Positions 7,337 to 16,041 of a stretch of DNA of 54,301 nt are shown in pieces. The stretch comes from Candidatus Parcubacteria bacterium. GTDB lineage: Bacteria > Patescibacteriota > Patescibacteriia > Patescibacteriales > BM507. Made by a program: the position numbers and the translations under genes. The DNA lies in the NCBI GenBank assembly GCA_002869265.1, contig PKTH01000036.1, positions 114,224 to 168,524 on the forward strand. The letters run 5' to 3'. The stretch's first letter is position 1; each line of letters opens with the position of its first letter. The notes under the pieces are model-generated. The model was not told where the DNA came from and searched no databases. It worked only from the letters and a program-made list of their open reading frames with translations.

Positions 7337-7702
7337 ATGCAAAGAAACACATCGCAAAAACAAGCAGTACGGGAATACTTAATGAGTGTGGACACACACC
7401 CTACAGCGGAAACGGTTCATAAATCTGTTAAGAAGAAAATACCCAATATTAGCCTAGGGACAGTCTATAGAATCCTTAAGTCTTTTGTTGATGAAAAGGA
7501 AATTTTAGAAATTCCTTCGGACGTTAGCCACTTTGACGGAGAAATAAAGGAGCACGCTCACTTTATTTGTAGAAAATGTGGCTCTGTTTCAGATCTTTTT
7601 GATAATAAGACAAAAGTTAGATATAATAAGAATATAAGTGCAGGTGAGATTGATTCTTATCAGCTAAATTTCTACGGTAAATGTAACAAATGTTTAAAAT
7701 AG
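7337..7702 (+). CDS. Fur/PerR-family transcriptional regulator
   Basis: This 121-residue protein has an N-terminal winged helix (HPTAETVHKSV, then the recognition helix SLGTVYRILKSF) and a C-terminal metal-binding dimer domain. Two CxxC pairs (C78/C81 and C116/C119) form the structural zinc site, and H65, D67, H73 and H75 are candidates for the regulatory metal site. Its place directly after superoxide reductase and before bacteriohemerythrin suggests a PerR-like peroxide sensor rather than an iron regulator, but the sequence alone does not decide this. It starts on the base after the previous stop codon. Confidence 0.88.
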   Translation: MQRNTSQKQAVREYLMSVDTHPTAETVHKSVKKKIPNISLGTVYRILKSFVDEKEILEIPSDVSHFDGEIKEHAHFICRKCGSVSDLFDNKTKVRYNKNISAGEIDSYQLNFYGKCNKCLK

Positions 7703-7706
7703 TTCA

Positions 7707-8117
7707 ATGGATAAGTATGTTTGGAAAAAAGAACTCGAAACTGGTATAGCAGAGATTGATGAGCAACATGTTCATATGACTGAGATGGTTAATAATTTTC
7801 AGGAGCTCGATGCCGCCAAGATGAACAGAGATAATGTCTTGGATGTTTTTAATGATCTTATTTCTTATGCTCATAGCCATTTTACAGTAGAGGAAGAATA
7901 TTTAAGAAAGTCACAATACCCCGAGGCTAAAGAGCATATTGAAGAACACCAGAAATTGTTAGCCCGAGTAAATGAATTGTTTTTTGACTTTTCAGAGGAT
8001 AATATTCCAAAATCAGTTAAAGATATTTCTGTTTTTCTTCAAGAATGGATGGATGAACATTTGTTGAAAATAGATAAAAAATTTGCAGATTATTATTTAA
8101 ATAAAGACACTAAATAG
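7707..8117 (+). CDS. Bacteriohemerythrin
   Basis: This 136-residue four-helix-bundle protein binds oxygen (or nitric oxide) at a non-haem di-iron site. All seven canonical ligands can be counted: H21, H58, E62, H77, H81, H118 and D123, within motifs DEQH, HSHFTVEE, HIEEH and HLLKID. It is a single-domain cytoplasmic form with no sensor domain attached. It lies four bases after the Fur-family gene. Together with superoxide reductase it gives this operon an oxygen-handling theme around the oxygen-dependent ribonucleotide reductase. Confidence 0.92.
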   Translation: MDKYVWKKELETGIAEIDEQHVHMTEMVNNFQELDAAKMNRDNVLDVFNDLISYAHSHFTVEEEYLRKSQYPEAKEHIEEHQKLLARVNELFFDFSEDNIPKSVKDISVFLQEWMDEHLLKIDKKFADYYLNKDTK

Positions 8118-8118
8118 T

Positions 8119-8832
8119 ATCCCTAAGGAAAAAGAGGTTTATAAAGACCTCTCTACAATTTATAATATTTTTTCGTGGCAAGAATTTTCTCAAGATTTAT
8201 TTACTAGACTTGAGATTTTTCTATATGAGTGGAAAATAAACACTCATCTTGATATTGCCTGTGGGACTGGAGAGTTTGTGGACCTATTGCGAAAAATTGG
8301 AATCGAATCTAGTGGTCTAGATATTTCGAAGGAGATGATCAAAAAAGCTCGGAGAAATTTTCCGAATTTAACTTATAGGGTCTGTGATATGAGAGATTTT
8401 ACTCTGAGGAAAAAAGTTGATTTGATAACTTGTAATTTTGATTCAATTAATCATTTATTGAAATATTCTGACTGGAAACTGGTTTTTAAAAACTCGTACG
8501 AAAGTTTAGCACCTGGAGGACGATTTTTATTTGATATGAATACATTATTTTCAGTAAATAATTATTCATATAAGACAAAGGTTGTGAGCGAAGAAGGGGA
8601 GATGCAATTTAGCGTTGAGCCAAAGGGCGGAAATATTTTAGAATTCAATATAAAATCGCAGCTGGGTAATTCTGGGGATGGGATATCAGCCAAAGTTATA
8701 GAGAAAGCTTTTGAGTATTCTAGAGTAAAAAAAAGTTTAAAAGATATAGGATTTTCTAGGGTAGTTATATTCAATAAAGACTTAGGAGTAAAGACAAATA
8801 AAAGAAGACTTTACATACTTGCCCAAAAATAA
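8119..8832 (+). CDS. Class I SAM-dependent methyltransferase (no canonical start codon)
   Basis: The reading frame is open from 8101 to 8832. SAM motif I reads HLDIACGTGEFVDLL and is followed by GLDISKEMI and later LAPGGRFLFDMN, typical of small-molecule methyltransferases. The only canonical start (GTG at 8278) lies inside the conserved region, after the glycine loop, so it cannot give a working enzyme. Upstream there is no ATG, GTG or TTG; ATC at 8119 (giving PKEKEVYKDLSTIY) or ATA at 8101 are the possible rare starts, or an ATG has been lost. The substrate is unknown. recQ follows after three bases. Confidence 0.7.
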   Translation: MPKEKEVYKDLSTIYNIFSWQEFSQDLFTRLEIFLYEWKINTHLDIACGTGEFVDLLRKIGIESSGLDISKEMIKKARRNFPNLTYRVCDMRDFTLRKKVDLITCNFDSINHLLKYSDWKLVFKNSYESLAPGGRFLFDMNTLFSVNNYSYKTKVVSEEGEMQFSVEPKGGNILEFNIKSQLGNSGDGISAKVIEKAFEYSRVKKSLKDIGFSRVVIFNKDLGVKTNKRRLYILAQK

Positions 8833-8835
8833 ATC

Positions 8836-10977
8836 ATGAAAAAGACTTTAAAAAAATATTTTGGATATGATAATTTTAGACCTCTTCAGGAAGAGGTGAT
8901 TAAGCATGTTTTGTCAAAGAAAGATTGCTTGGTTTTAATGCCAACTGGTGGTGGAAAGTCTTTGTGTTTTCAGTTGCCAGCTTTGAAATTTGAAGGCCTA
9001 ACATTGGTAATATCTCCTCTTATTGCTTTAATGAAAGATCAAGTTGATTCCCTGAAAGCTTGTGATGTAAGAGCAGAATACATAAATTCTAGTTTAAGCG
9101 CAGTTCAGATCGAGGAAATAATGAAAAGGGTGAAACAAAAAAAGGTAAAACTGTTATATATTGCCCCTGAGCGCTTGGCTTTAAAAGATTTTCAGGACTT
9201 TTTAAAAAATATTGATATTAGCTTATTAGCAGTTGATGAAGCACATTGTATTTCTGAGTGGGGACATGATTTTCGTCCAGATTATAGAGATTTGAGTAAT
9301 TTGAAAAAAATGTTTCTAGGAGTGCCTATTGTTGCTCTCACCGCAACAGCAACCAAAAAAGTTAGGAATGATATCCTGGACCAGTTAAAAATAAAAAAAG
9401 CCTCTGTTTTTGCTTCAAGCTTTAACAGAGAGAACTTAAAAATAAAAGTTCTGGAAAAGAAACACGCTTTCCCTAAACTGCTTAATACTCTAGATAATTA
9501 CAAGAACGAATCAGTGATAATCTATTGTTTTTCGAGAAATGAAACAGAAGAAATAGCTGAGAATTTGAGCTTGAACGGCTTTACTGCTAGGGCGTATCAC
9601 GCCGGTCTTAGCTCCGATAATAGAAAAAATGTTCAAGAACTCTTTATTAACGATAAGGTGAATATTATAGTTGCTACTATCGCCTTTGGGATGGGAATTG
9701 ATAAACCCGATGTGCGACTGGTTGTTCACTATACCTTTCCCAAAACACTAGAAGGCTACTATCAGGAAATTGGTAGGGCTGGGCGTGATGGTCTGCCTAG
9801 CGAGTGTGTGCTGTTTTATACCTATGCCGACACCAGAAAACACCAATTCTTTATAAATCAAATTTTAGGTGATAGATTGCGAACACAGGCTGAAGAAAAA
9901 TTAAGTGAAGTTTTAAATTATTCAGACTTGGCAAGTTGTAGAAAAGAGTATCTTTTAAAATATTTTGGAGAGAAGTTAAATAAAAAAAATTGCGGTGCTT
10001 GCGATAATTGTTTGGAAAAGAAACAAAAAGTTGATGTCAGTGAAGTTTCGAGAAAAATTATATCGGCCGTGGTTAGAACAGGAAATAGATATGGTAAAAA
10101 CTATATAATTGATGTTCTTTTGGGAAAGAAAAATCAAAAGATAATAAGAAATGGGCATGATGAACTTTCGGTATTTGGAATAGTTAATGATTTCTCAGAA
10201 AATAATTTAGGGCAAATTGTTACTCAGTTGGTAGCTGGCTCATATTTAGTTAAAGACAGCGGCATGTACCCAACTCTCTCAATTTCCAAGAAGGGGGCAG
10301 CCTTTTTACAGTCCCAGGAGAAGTTTTCAATCAACCAGGCAGAAAAAGAGCTATTTGTATTAACCGAAAAACACAACCCGCAGCAGGCTTACAATAAGGA
10401 GCTATTTTCAGAATTAAGAAAACTCAGGAAAAAATTATCAGAAAAACATCAAATTCCCCCTTTTATGATTTTTGGCGACAATAGTCTTCAGGAGATGGCA
10501 TATTATCTTCCAACTACAAAAGATGATTTTTCTAAAATATCTGGAGTTGGAGCTAAAAAACTAAGTGAATATGGTCCCTTGTTTATTAGAAAAATTAGCA
10601 ATTTTGTTAACAAAAATAAGCTAGAAGTACCGGAAAGGGAGGATAGATCAGAAAGAAAAGAAATAAAAATGAGAGCACCTAAAGAGAAGTTTTACAGCAA
10701 AACCAGAGAGTTGATTACAAAAAAAATACCTGTCAAAAGAATTGCAAAAAACCAAAATATAGGGATTGATACAGTAATTAATCATATAGAAAAAATGATA
10801 GACGCTGGGTTAAAGCTGGATCTGGAATATTTAAAGTTACCGGCTGACAGATATAGAAAGATAAAAAAAGCCTTTGGGGACTGTGGCGAGGACCGTCTTC
10901 GTCCGGTTTATGAATATTTGGATGGAGATTTTTCTTATGATGAAATAAAGCTAGTGAGAGCGCTTATAAGATATTGA
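8836..10977 (+). CDS. recQ: ATP-dependent DNA helicase RecQ
   Basis: This 713-residue superfamily 2 helicase unwinds DNA 3'-to-5' during recombination and repair. Visible marks are the FRPLQ Q-motif, Walker A PTGGGKS (K41), the DEAH box in AVDEAHC, motif III LTATAT, motif V/VI with IGRAGRDG, a zinc-binding RQC segment ([12 protein letters not shown], then CGACDNC) and an HRDC domain (about 520-600) with [12 protein letters not shown]. The C-terminal 90 residues form an extra helix-turn-helix-like region seen in some RecQ proteins. It ends in TGA, which shows TGA is a stop here. It closes the nrdAB-led gene string. Confidence 0.94.
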   Translation: MKKTLKKYFGYDNFRPLQEEVIKHVLSKKDCLVLMPTGGGKSLCFQLPALKFEGLTLVISPLIALMKDQVDSLKACDVRAEYINSSLSAVQIEEIMKRVKQKKVKLLYIAPERLALKDFQDFLKNIDISLLAVDEAHCISEWGHDFRPDYRDLSNLKKMFLGVPIVALTATATKKVRNDILDQLKIKKASVFASSFNRENLKIKVLEKKHAFPKLLNTLDNYKNESVIIYCFSRNETEEIAENLSLNGFTARAYHAGLSSDNRKNVQELFINDKVNIIVATIAFGMGIDKPDVRLVVHYTFPKTLEGYYQEIGRAGRDGLPSECVLFYTYADTRKHQFFINQILGDRLRTQAEEKLSEVLNYSDLASCRKEYLLKYFGEKLNKKNCGACDNCLEKKQKVDVSEVSRKIISAVVRTGNRYGKNYIIDVLLGKKNQKIIRNGHDELSVFGIVNDFSENNLGQIVTQLVAGSYLVKDSGMYPTLSISKKGAAFLQSQEKFSINQAEKELFVLTEKHNPQQAYNKELFSELRKLRKKLSEKHQIPPFMIFGDNSLQEMAYYLPTTKDDFSKISGVGAKKLSEYGPLFIRKISNFVNKNKLEVPEREDRSERKEIKMRAPKEKFYSKTRELITKKIPVKRIAKNQNIGIDTVINHIEKMIDAGLKLDLEYLKLPADRYRKIKKAFGDCGEDRLRPVYEYLDGDFSYDEIKLVRALIRY

Positions 10978-11031
10978 TTTTTTTGTAGTTTATCTATATA
11001 ATAAGCACTGATTTAAAAAATAAAAATATAT

Positions 11032-12483
11032 ATGGCAGAAGAAGTTGTTTTAAGATTCGATAATGTTAGTTTCGAATATCTTCACAAAAAACCAATTCTT
11101 AAGAACGCTAATTTTAGCGTTAGAAAAGGATCAAAAATTACCTTGATGGGTCAAAATGGTGCTGGGAAAAGTACAATTTTTGACTTGATTGAAGGTAAAA
11201 TAAAACCTAAAAGTGGAAAAGTTTCTGTTCAAAGTGAGGCGACTATCGGGACAGCCAAACAGACTGTTGATAGAGCGGATCTTGATTTGACGGTTGAAAA
11301 ATATTTTGAAAATGCCTTTGAGGTTATTCCTCCCGGGATAAAAAGCGAAATAAGCAAGGTGATGGATGCAGTCAACCTAGATGTTCCAGTAGATAGAAGA
11401 GTTGGAGATCTTTCGGGCGGGCAACAAGCCAGGCTCCTTTTGGCTTTTGCCTTAATTCAAAATCCCGACATTTTACTTTTGGATGAGCCTACAAACAATT
11501 TAGATGACGTAGGTATAGGTCATTTGATTGAGTTTCTAATAATGTATGATAAAACGGTTATTGTTATTTCTCATGATGCCGATTTTCTAAACTGTTTTAC
11601 AGAAGGCGTTGTCTATCTGGACATTTACAAACAGGTCACAGAAGTTTACGTGGGAGACTATTATTCCGTGGTTGAAGAGATTGCAAATAGAATTGAGAGA
11701 GAGAGGATGAACAACGCCAGAATGGAAAAAATGATAAAGGATAGAAAAGAAAAGGTAAACTTTTTTGCACTCAAAGGAGGAAAAATGAGAAAACTGGCTA
11801 AAAAAATGAAAGAGGAGACTAAAGAATTGGAAGAAAATATGGTTGATATCAGAAAAGACGACAAAACAATTAGAGATTTTACAATTCCGATGCAGGAGAT
11901 TAAGGGTGAGATTGTCCAGATAAATTCTGTAAAATTAATTAAAAATCACGAGCCAGTTGTAGTTAAGACAGAAAGAATCTTAAGGAAGGGAACTCACATG
12001 ATAGTATCTGGCCCAAATGGAATAGGTAAAAGCACTTTTTTAAGATCTTTGGTATCCGATAAAAACGAAGGAGTGAAAATACAGGATGGAGTTTTGATTG
12101 GTTATTATAGTCAAGATTTTGCAAACCTAGATTATAATCAAAAGGTTTTTGATTCTCTGAAAAGCGCTATGATAAATGAAGATGATGATCAGAAATTGCG
12201 GGCAGTGGCAGCTAGCTTTTTGTTAACTGGCTCTTTTATGGAACACAAGGTCAGCGACCTCTCTGAGGGTCAAAAAGGACTGCTGTCCTTTGCTCGCTTG
12301 GTTTTAATGAAACCTGGTCTACTTATTCTAGATGAACCAACAAATCATATAAATTTCAGACACCTCCCTATTATAGCGAAAGCAATAAATGAATTCGAAG
12401 GAGCGGTGATATTTGTAAGCCACATGGAAGATTTTGTAAAAGACATAAGAATCGATGAGTATCTAGAGTTAGGAAAAATGTAG
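11032..12483 (+). CDS. ABC-F family ATPase
   Basis: This 483-residue soluble protein has two ABC ATPase domains and no membrane domain. Domain one has Walker A GQNGAGKST and signature LSGGQQARL with DEPTNN; domain two has GPNGIGKST and LSEGQKGLL with DEPTNH. A charged linker (about residues 220-290) joins them, as in ribosome-binding ABC-F translation factors such as EttA, Uup and the antibiotic-protection proteins. The exact subfamily cannot be told. A TATAAT box lies about 33 bases upstream. Confidence 0.9.
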   Translation: MAEEVVLRFDNVSFEYLHKKPILKNANFSVRKGSKITLMGQNGAGKSTIFDLIEGKIKPKSGKVSVQSEATIGTAKQTVDRADLDLTVEKYFENAFEVIPPGIKSEISKVMDAVNLDVPVDRRVGDLSGGQQARLLLAFALIQNPDILLLDEPTNNLDDVGIGHLIEFLIMYDKTVIVISHDADFLNCFTEGVVYLDIYKQVTEVYVGDYYSVVEEIANRIERERMNNARMEKMIKDRKEKVNFFALKGGKMRKLAKKMKEETKELEENMVDIRKDDKTIRDFTIPMQEIKGEIVQINSVKLIKNHEPVVVKTERILRKGTHMIVSGPNGIGKSTFLRSLVSDKNEGVKIQDGVLIGYYSQDFANLDYNQKVFDSLKSAMINEDDDQKLRAVAASFLLTGSFMEHKVSDLSEGQKGLLSFARLVLMKPGLLILDEPTNHINFRHLPIIAKAINEFEGAVIFVSHMEDFVKDIRIDEYLELGKM

Positions 12484-12504
12484 CTCTTCTTAAAAGATCA
12501 AAAA

Positions 12505-12513
12505 TGTTATAAA
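12505..12513 (+). promoter_or_regulatory. Extended -10 promoter, near-leaderless
   Basis: TGTTATAAA ends eight bases before the ATG at 12522, so transcription should start at or within a base or two of the start codon. Confidence 0.5.
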
Positions 12514-12521
12514 ATAGATTT

Positions 12522-13757
12522 ATGAAGTATGATCTTGTAGTAATCGGTGGCGGCCCAGCTGGAATGATGGCTGCCGGGAGAGCGGGCGAATTAGGTGCCC
12601 GTGTTCTTTTATTAGAAAAAAATTGGCGCCTTGGTAATAAATTACTAATTACTGGCAAGGGACGTTGCAATATTACAAACGACATTGAAAATGTCAGACA
12701 AATGACAGAGCATTTTGGAGTAAATGGTCGTTTTTTGTTTTCGGCGTTGAATAACTTTGGACCGGAAGATATAATTGAGTTTTTTAATAATAAGGGTGTA
12801 AAAACAAAGACCGAAAGAGGTCTAAGGGTTTTTCCTGAAAGTGATAAGTCGGAAGATGTTCTAAATGCTTTAATTTCATATCTTGAAAATTCTTCAGTAG
12901 AGGTTAGGACAAATATGGAGGTAGAAACGATCCTAAAAGAGGGAAAAAAAATAGAAAAAATCATTATGGTTAATGGGGAGGAGATTGAAGCAGAAAATTT
13001 TCTAATCGCTACTGGTGGTAAATCATACTCTGAAACTGGATCAACCGGGGATGCTTATAAATGGTTAGAGGATTTGGGTCACAAGATAGTCAAACCGATT
13101 CCTTCCTTAACACCAATAAGAGTAAGGGAAAAAATTGTTAGAGATCTAGAGGGTTTGAGTTTGAAAAATGTTGAGATTTCTCTCTATAAGGACAACAAGA
13201 AAATTGATTCTCGCTTTGGAGAAGCGCTTTTTACTAGAAGCGGTATGAGCGGACCTATTATTTTAGATATGAGTAAAAAAATTGTTGAAGAAGGTATCGA
13301 GGACATAGTGATGAAGATTGATTATAAACCGAGCTTAGATTTTGCGACGCTGGACAAAAGAATTCAAGAGGATTTTTCTGAGTCTAATAATAAAATGTTT
13401 AAAAATTCTCTAGCTAATCTCCTGCCCCAAAAACTAGTTCCAGTAATTATAGATCTCTCAGAAATTGATCCTGATAAAAAGGTTAATTCAGTCTCAAAGG
13501 CTGAGAGGAGTGTTCTATTGCACTTATTGAAAGAATTTAAGCTCCATATCTCGGATGTTGTTGGCTTCCCTAAGTCTATTGTTACCGCTGGTGGAGTTGA
13601 ATTAAGTGAGGTAAACTCAAAAACCATGAAATCAAGAATTATTGATAATCTATATTTTGCAGGTGAAGTTCTTGATCTTGATGGTCCAACTGGTGGTTTT
13701 AATTTACAAATTTGCTGGAGTACGGGATTTGCCGCTGGGAGTTATCTAATTAATTAA
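12522..13757 (+). CDS. BaiN/RdsA-type FAD-dependent oxidoreductase (HI0933-like)
   Basis: This 411-residue flavoprotein begins with the dinucleotide loop VVIGGGPAGMMAAGRAGE and the family motif GKGRCNITND, and ends with the second FAD motif around LYFAGEVLDLDGPTGGFN. These mark the HI0933-like (YhiN/BaiN, aminoacetone-oxidase-like) family. Family members are cytoplasmic FAD enzymes whose natural substrates are mostly unknown. The start is preceded by an extended -10 box only eight bases away, so it probably begins a new, near-leaderless transcript including the next two genes. Confidence 0.88.
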   Translation: MKYDLVVIGGGPAGMMAAGRAGELGARVLLLEKNWRLGNKLLITGKGRCNITNDIENVRQMTEHFGVNGRFLFSALNNFGPEDIIEFFNNKGVKTKTERGLRVFPESDKSEDVLNALISYLENSSVEVRTNMEVETILKEGKKIEKIIMVNGEEIEAENFLIATGGKSYSETGSTGDAYKWLEDLGHKIVKPIPSLTPIRVREKIVRDLEGLSLKNVEISLYKDNKKIDSRFGEALFTRSGMSGPIILDMSKKIVEEGIEDIVMKIDYKPSLDFATLDKRIQEDFSESNNKMFKNSLANLLPQKLVPVIIDLSEIDPDKKVNSVSKAERSVLLHLLKEFKLHISDVVGFPKSIVTAGGVELSEVNSKTMKSRIIDNLYFAGEVLDLDGPTGGFNLQICWSTGFAAGSYLIN

Positions 13758-13761
13758 TATT

Positions 13762-14370
13762 ATGAGAAAGTATTTTATTATATTTTTATTTCTTTTAACA
13801 CCTCTTTTTGTTTTTGCTCAATCTGGAGAAAAGAAAAACAGGGGATTTAGAGTAACTCCCCGGAACACCGAAGAATTGCGGCAGGTAATGAACCTTAGGG
13901 AAGAGGGTTTTCAAAAAGAGCTCGCAGGGATGGAGGGAGAGCGTTTATTTGCCTATAGTAATCAAAATAAAATGAGAGCTGCCGCTCAAAACATGACAAT
14001 AATGGAAAATATGATTGGGGACGGAGGAATTGATGTTTCTGATTTGGCACTTGAGATAAATAAATCAGTTGAAAAAACACTGGACCTAGAAGAGCGGTTC
14101 TTAAAAAGAGGTGGAATAAAAAAATTCTTCTTTGGTCAAAAAAAAGATGAAATTAACGATTTTTCAACCGAGATTTCTAATCGTGAAGAAAAGATTTCGA
14201 AAATTAGGAGTATTTATGAAAAATGTGAATGTAGTGAAGACGTTAGAGATATTTTTGGAGAGGAACTAGCAAACATGGAGAATGAACAGAACAGGTTGAA
14301 AGATTTTTTCGAAAAAGAGACAAAGCACAAAGGGGTCTTGTCTTGGTTTGCTAGTATATTTGATAAATAA
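13762..14370 (+). CDS. Secreted hypothetical protein with coiled-coil character
   Basis: The 202-residue product has a clear signal peptide (KKYF-like basic start, hydrophobic IIFLFLLTPLFVFA, cut likely at FAQ-S). The rest is charged, helical and rich in Glu, Lys and Arg, with likely coiled coil at about 85-175. One CxC pair (CECS) is present. No known domain is recognised. It starts four bases after the flavoprotein gene and its TAA stop overlaps the ATG of the SpoIIM-like gene, so the two are translationally coupled and may act together at the membrane. Confidence 0.7.
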   Translation: MRKYFIIFLFLLTPLFVFAQSGEKKNRGFRVTPRNTEELRQVMNLREEGFQKELAGMEGERLFAYSNQNKMRAAAQNMTIMENMIGDGGIDVSDLALEINKSVEKTLDLEERFLKRGGIKKFFFGQKKDEINDFSTEISNREEKISKIRSIYEKCECSEDVRDIFGEELANMENEQNRLKDFFEKETKHKGVLSWFASIFDK

Positions 14371-14960
14371 TGACTTTTAAAAAAATAACAAATCAATATA
14401 AGGGAATATTGGAGAACGAGGGGTTGAGAAGATATTTTAATTTTTCAGCTTTTATTTTTTTTGTGTTTTTTGTTTTGGGGATGATTTTTGCAAAAATGAA
14501 CTTTGCAGAGGCAAAAGAGCTGTTTCTAGAAATATCAAAAAAATATGAATTTGCAATTGATTACAACTTTTGGCAATTGTTTGTATTTATATTTAATAAT
14601 AATGTCATGATTGCTTTTTCAGCCTTTCTTTCGGGGATAATCTTTGGGATACCGACAATGATAATATTGATTACTAATTCATTTGTTATTGGGACAGTTG
14701 TAATGATAGCAACAGAGGATATGGATATATTTAGTATTATTTTTTCTTTGCTCCCTCATGGAATTTTTGAAATTCCGGCAATTTTATTGGCCTTGTCTCT
14801 TGGATTCTTGCTTGGGCGGCTTATGTACGGATATCTTTTTAAAAAGAAAAGAATAGATGAGAAATTTTCATTTTTAGTTAAGGTGTTCTTTTATGTGGTT
14901 TTCCCTCTGCTTTTTATTGCCGCCTTTGTTGAGGCAGCACTTATCTCTTTTTTTAAATAA
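14370..14960 (+). CDS. SpoIIM / DUF95-family membrane protein
   Basis: This 196-residue protein has about five membrane helices. The central FSAFLSGIIFGIPTMIILI region and the LLPHGIFEIPAILLALSLG motif are hallmarks of the SpoIIM (stage II sporulation protein M, DUF95) family, found widely in non-sporulating bacteria and archaea. In spore-formers SpoIIM acts in a peptidoglycan-remodelling complex; the role elsewhere is unknown. The start ATG overlaps the stop codon of the secreted coiled-coil protein gene, suggesting a functional pair. Confidence 0.85.
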   Translation: MTFKKITNQYKGILENEGLRRYFNFSAFIFFVFFVLGMIFAKMNFAEAKELFLEISKKYEFAIDYNFWQLFVFIFNNNVMIAFSAFLSGIIFGIPTMIILITNSFVIGTVVMIATEDMDIFSIIFSLLPHGIFEIPAILLALSLGFLLGRLMYGYLFKKKRIDEKFSFLVKVFFYVVFPLLFIAAFVEAALISFFK

Positions 14961-15007
14961 ATTCCTTTAGTGACTCATTTTGTTTATTAATGTAATATTA
15001 AATATAT

Positions 15008-15244
15008 ATGTGGTATGTATATATATTGCTTTGCGCAGACAAAACTTATTACACCGGTGTTACAAAAGATCTAGATAGAAGGTTGGATGAGCACAATAAT
15101 CAAAAGAGTGGTTCAAAATACACAAAAGCCAGGCGACCAGTTGAACTAGTTTATAAAAAACGCTTCAAAACAAGGTCAAATGCTCAAAAAGAAGAGAGCC
15201 GCATAAAAAAACTTAAAAGAGAAGAAAAAATAAAACTTTTATGA
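15008..15244 (+). CDS. GIY-YIG domain protein
   Basis: This 78-residue protein is one GIY-YIG nuclease domain of the small YhbQ/COG2827 type: WYVYILLC...YYTGVT, then the catalytic-region Arg in DLDRRLDEHN and a KYTKARRPVELVY strand. The canonical GIY is replaced by VYIL and YIG by YTG, as is common in this subfamily. Members are structure-specific or uncharacterised nucleases. Its last codon overlaps the start of the next gene (ATGA). Confidence 0.88.
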   Translation: MWYVYILLCADKTYYTGVTKDLDRRLDEHNNQKSGSKYTKARRPVELVYKKRFKTRSNAQKEESRIKKLKREEKIKLL

Positions 15245-16041
15245 AAACAGTCGATTTTTTTGCCCAAGAAAAAAAATCAATGAGCTTATTAGGATCGCTA
15301 GTGAGAAAACTAGGTGGTTTTATGGAGATTGTCTTTATTTTGTTAATTTGGTTCGCTATTTTCTTTTATTCTGATCTTCTTGGAGGTTTTGGACTTAGTG
15401 ACATGGTGGCTTATCTGTTAATAGGAAACTTGATCGGCCTTTTCACCTCTTTTCTTCTTTCGAAAACCATAAAATTTAATATTGGTCATGGCGATTTCAA
15501 AATGTTTCACTATAGGCCAATATTTTATATTTTGAGAGTCTTTTCAAGAACACTTAAAAAAATTATTCTTCCATTTTTCTTGTCTATTTCTCTTAATATT
15601 ACATTGCTATACTTTTTTGTTGACAGTCTTTATTTTAACCATGATATAAGGTATTTAGCGCTAATTGCGACCATTATAATCCTAGCTTTCGTAACTGAGC
15701 TTCTCTTAGCTCTTTTGATAGACTTGCATGTATTTTGGTCTTTTGAGTCTAGAGATTTTTTTAAGCTAATAATGAGGTTAAAAAAAATATTAGCAGGAGC
15801 ATATTTCCCACTAAATCTTTTTGGTGCAGGGCTTCTTACGGTTAGTCTGCTATTTCCTTTTGCGTACTCATTTTATGTGCCTACTCAGCTTTATTTGAAG
15901 AATATGAGTTACGAGCAAGGCTTAATGGGCTTATCGGTGCAACTTATTTGGATTGCTATTTTATATTTTATTATTAAAATTTCTTGGCGAAAAAAAATAG
16001 AGAATAATAAAGAAACCCTAAAAAGGGAAGCAGTTTTATAG
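15241..16041 (+). CDS. ABC-2-type transporter permease (PF06182-like)
   Basis: The 266-residue protein has six predicted membrane helices. The arrangement fits the ABC-2 family PF06182: an early GLSDMVAYLLIGNL helix, the loop NIGHGDFKMFHYRPIFYILR, and the C-terminal FPFAYSFYVPTQLYL followed by a long helix and a basic tail. Such permeases normally work with an ATPase and a second permease subunit to export lipids or other compounds, but neither is next to it. The gene overlaps the GIY-YIG gene by four bases and runs into the convergent phospholipase-D gene by six bases. Family assignment is by pattern only. Confidence 0.65.
   Translation: MKTVDFFAQEKKSMSLLGSLVRKLGGFMEIVFILLIWFAIFFYSDLLGGFGLSDMVAYLLIGNLIGLFTSFLLSKTIKFNIGHGDFKMFHYRPIFYILRVFSRTLKKIILPFFLSISLNITLLYFFVDSLYFNHDIRYLALIATIIILAFVTELLLALLIDLHVFWSFESRDFFKLIMRLKKILAGAYFPLNLFGAGLLTVSLLFPFAYSFYVPTQLYLKNMSYEQGLMGLSVQLIWIAILYFIIKISWRKKIENNKETLKREAVL

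Noticed and set aside
10975-10977. TGA recoding as in Gracilibacteria or Absconditabacteria
   Set aside because: TGA terminates recQ, mtaB and the 18673-19041 gene at sensible positions and does not appear inside recognised proteins.
12371-12964. A 197-codon open frame on the minus strand
   Set aside because: It lies opposite the ends of the ABC-F and flavoprotein genes, spans their boundary and has a low-complexity composition without recognisable motifs.
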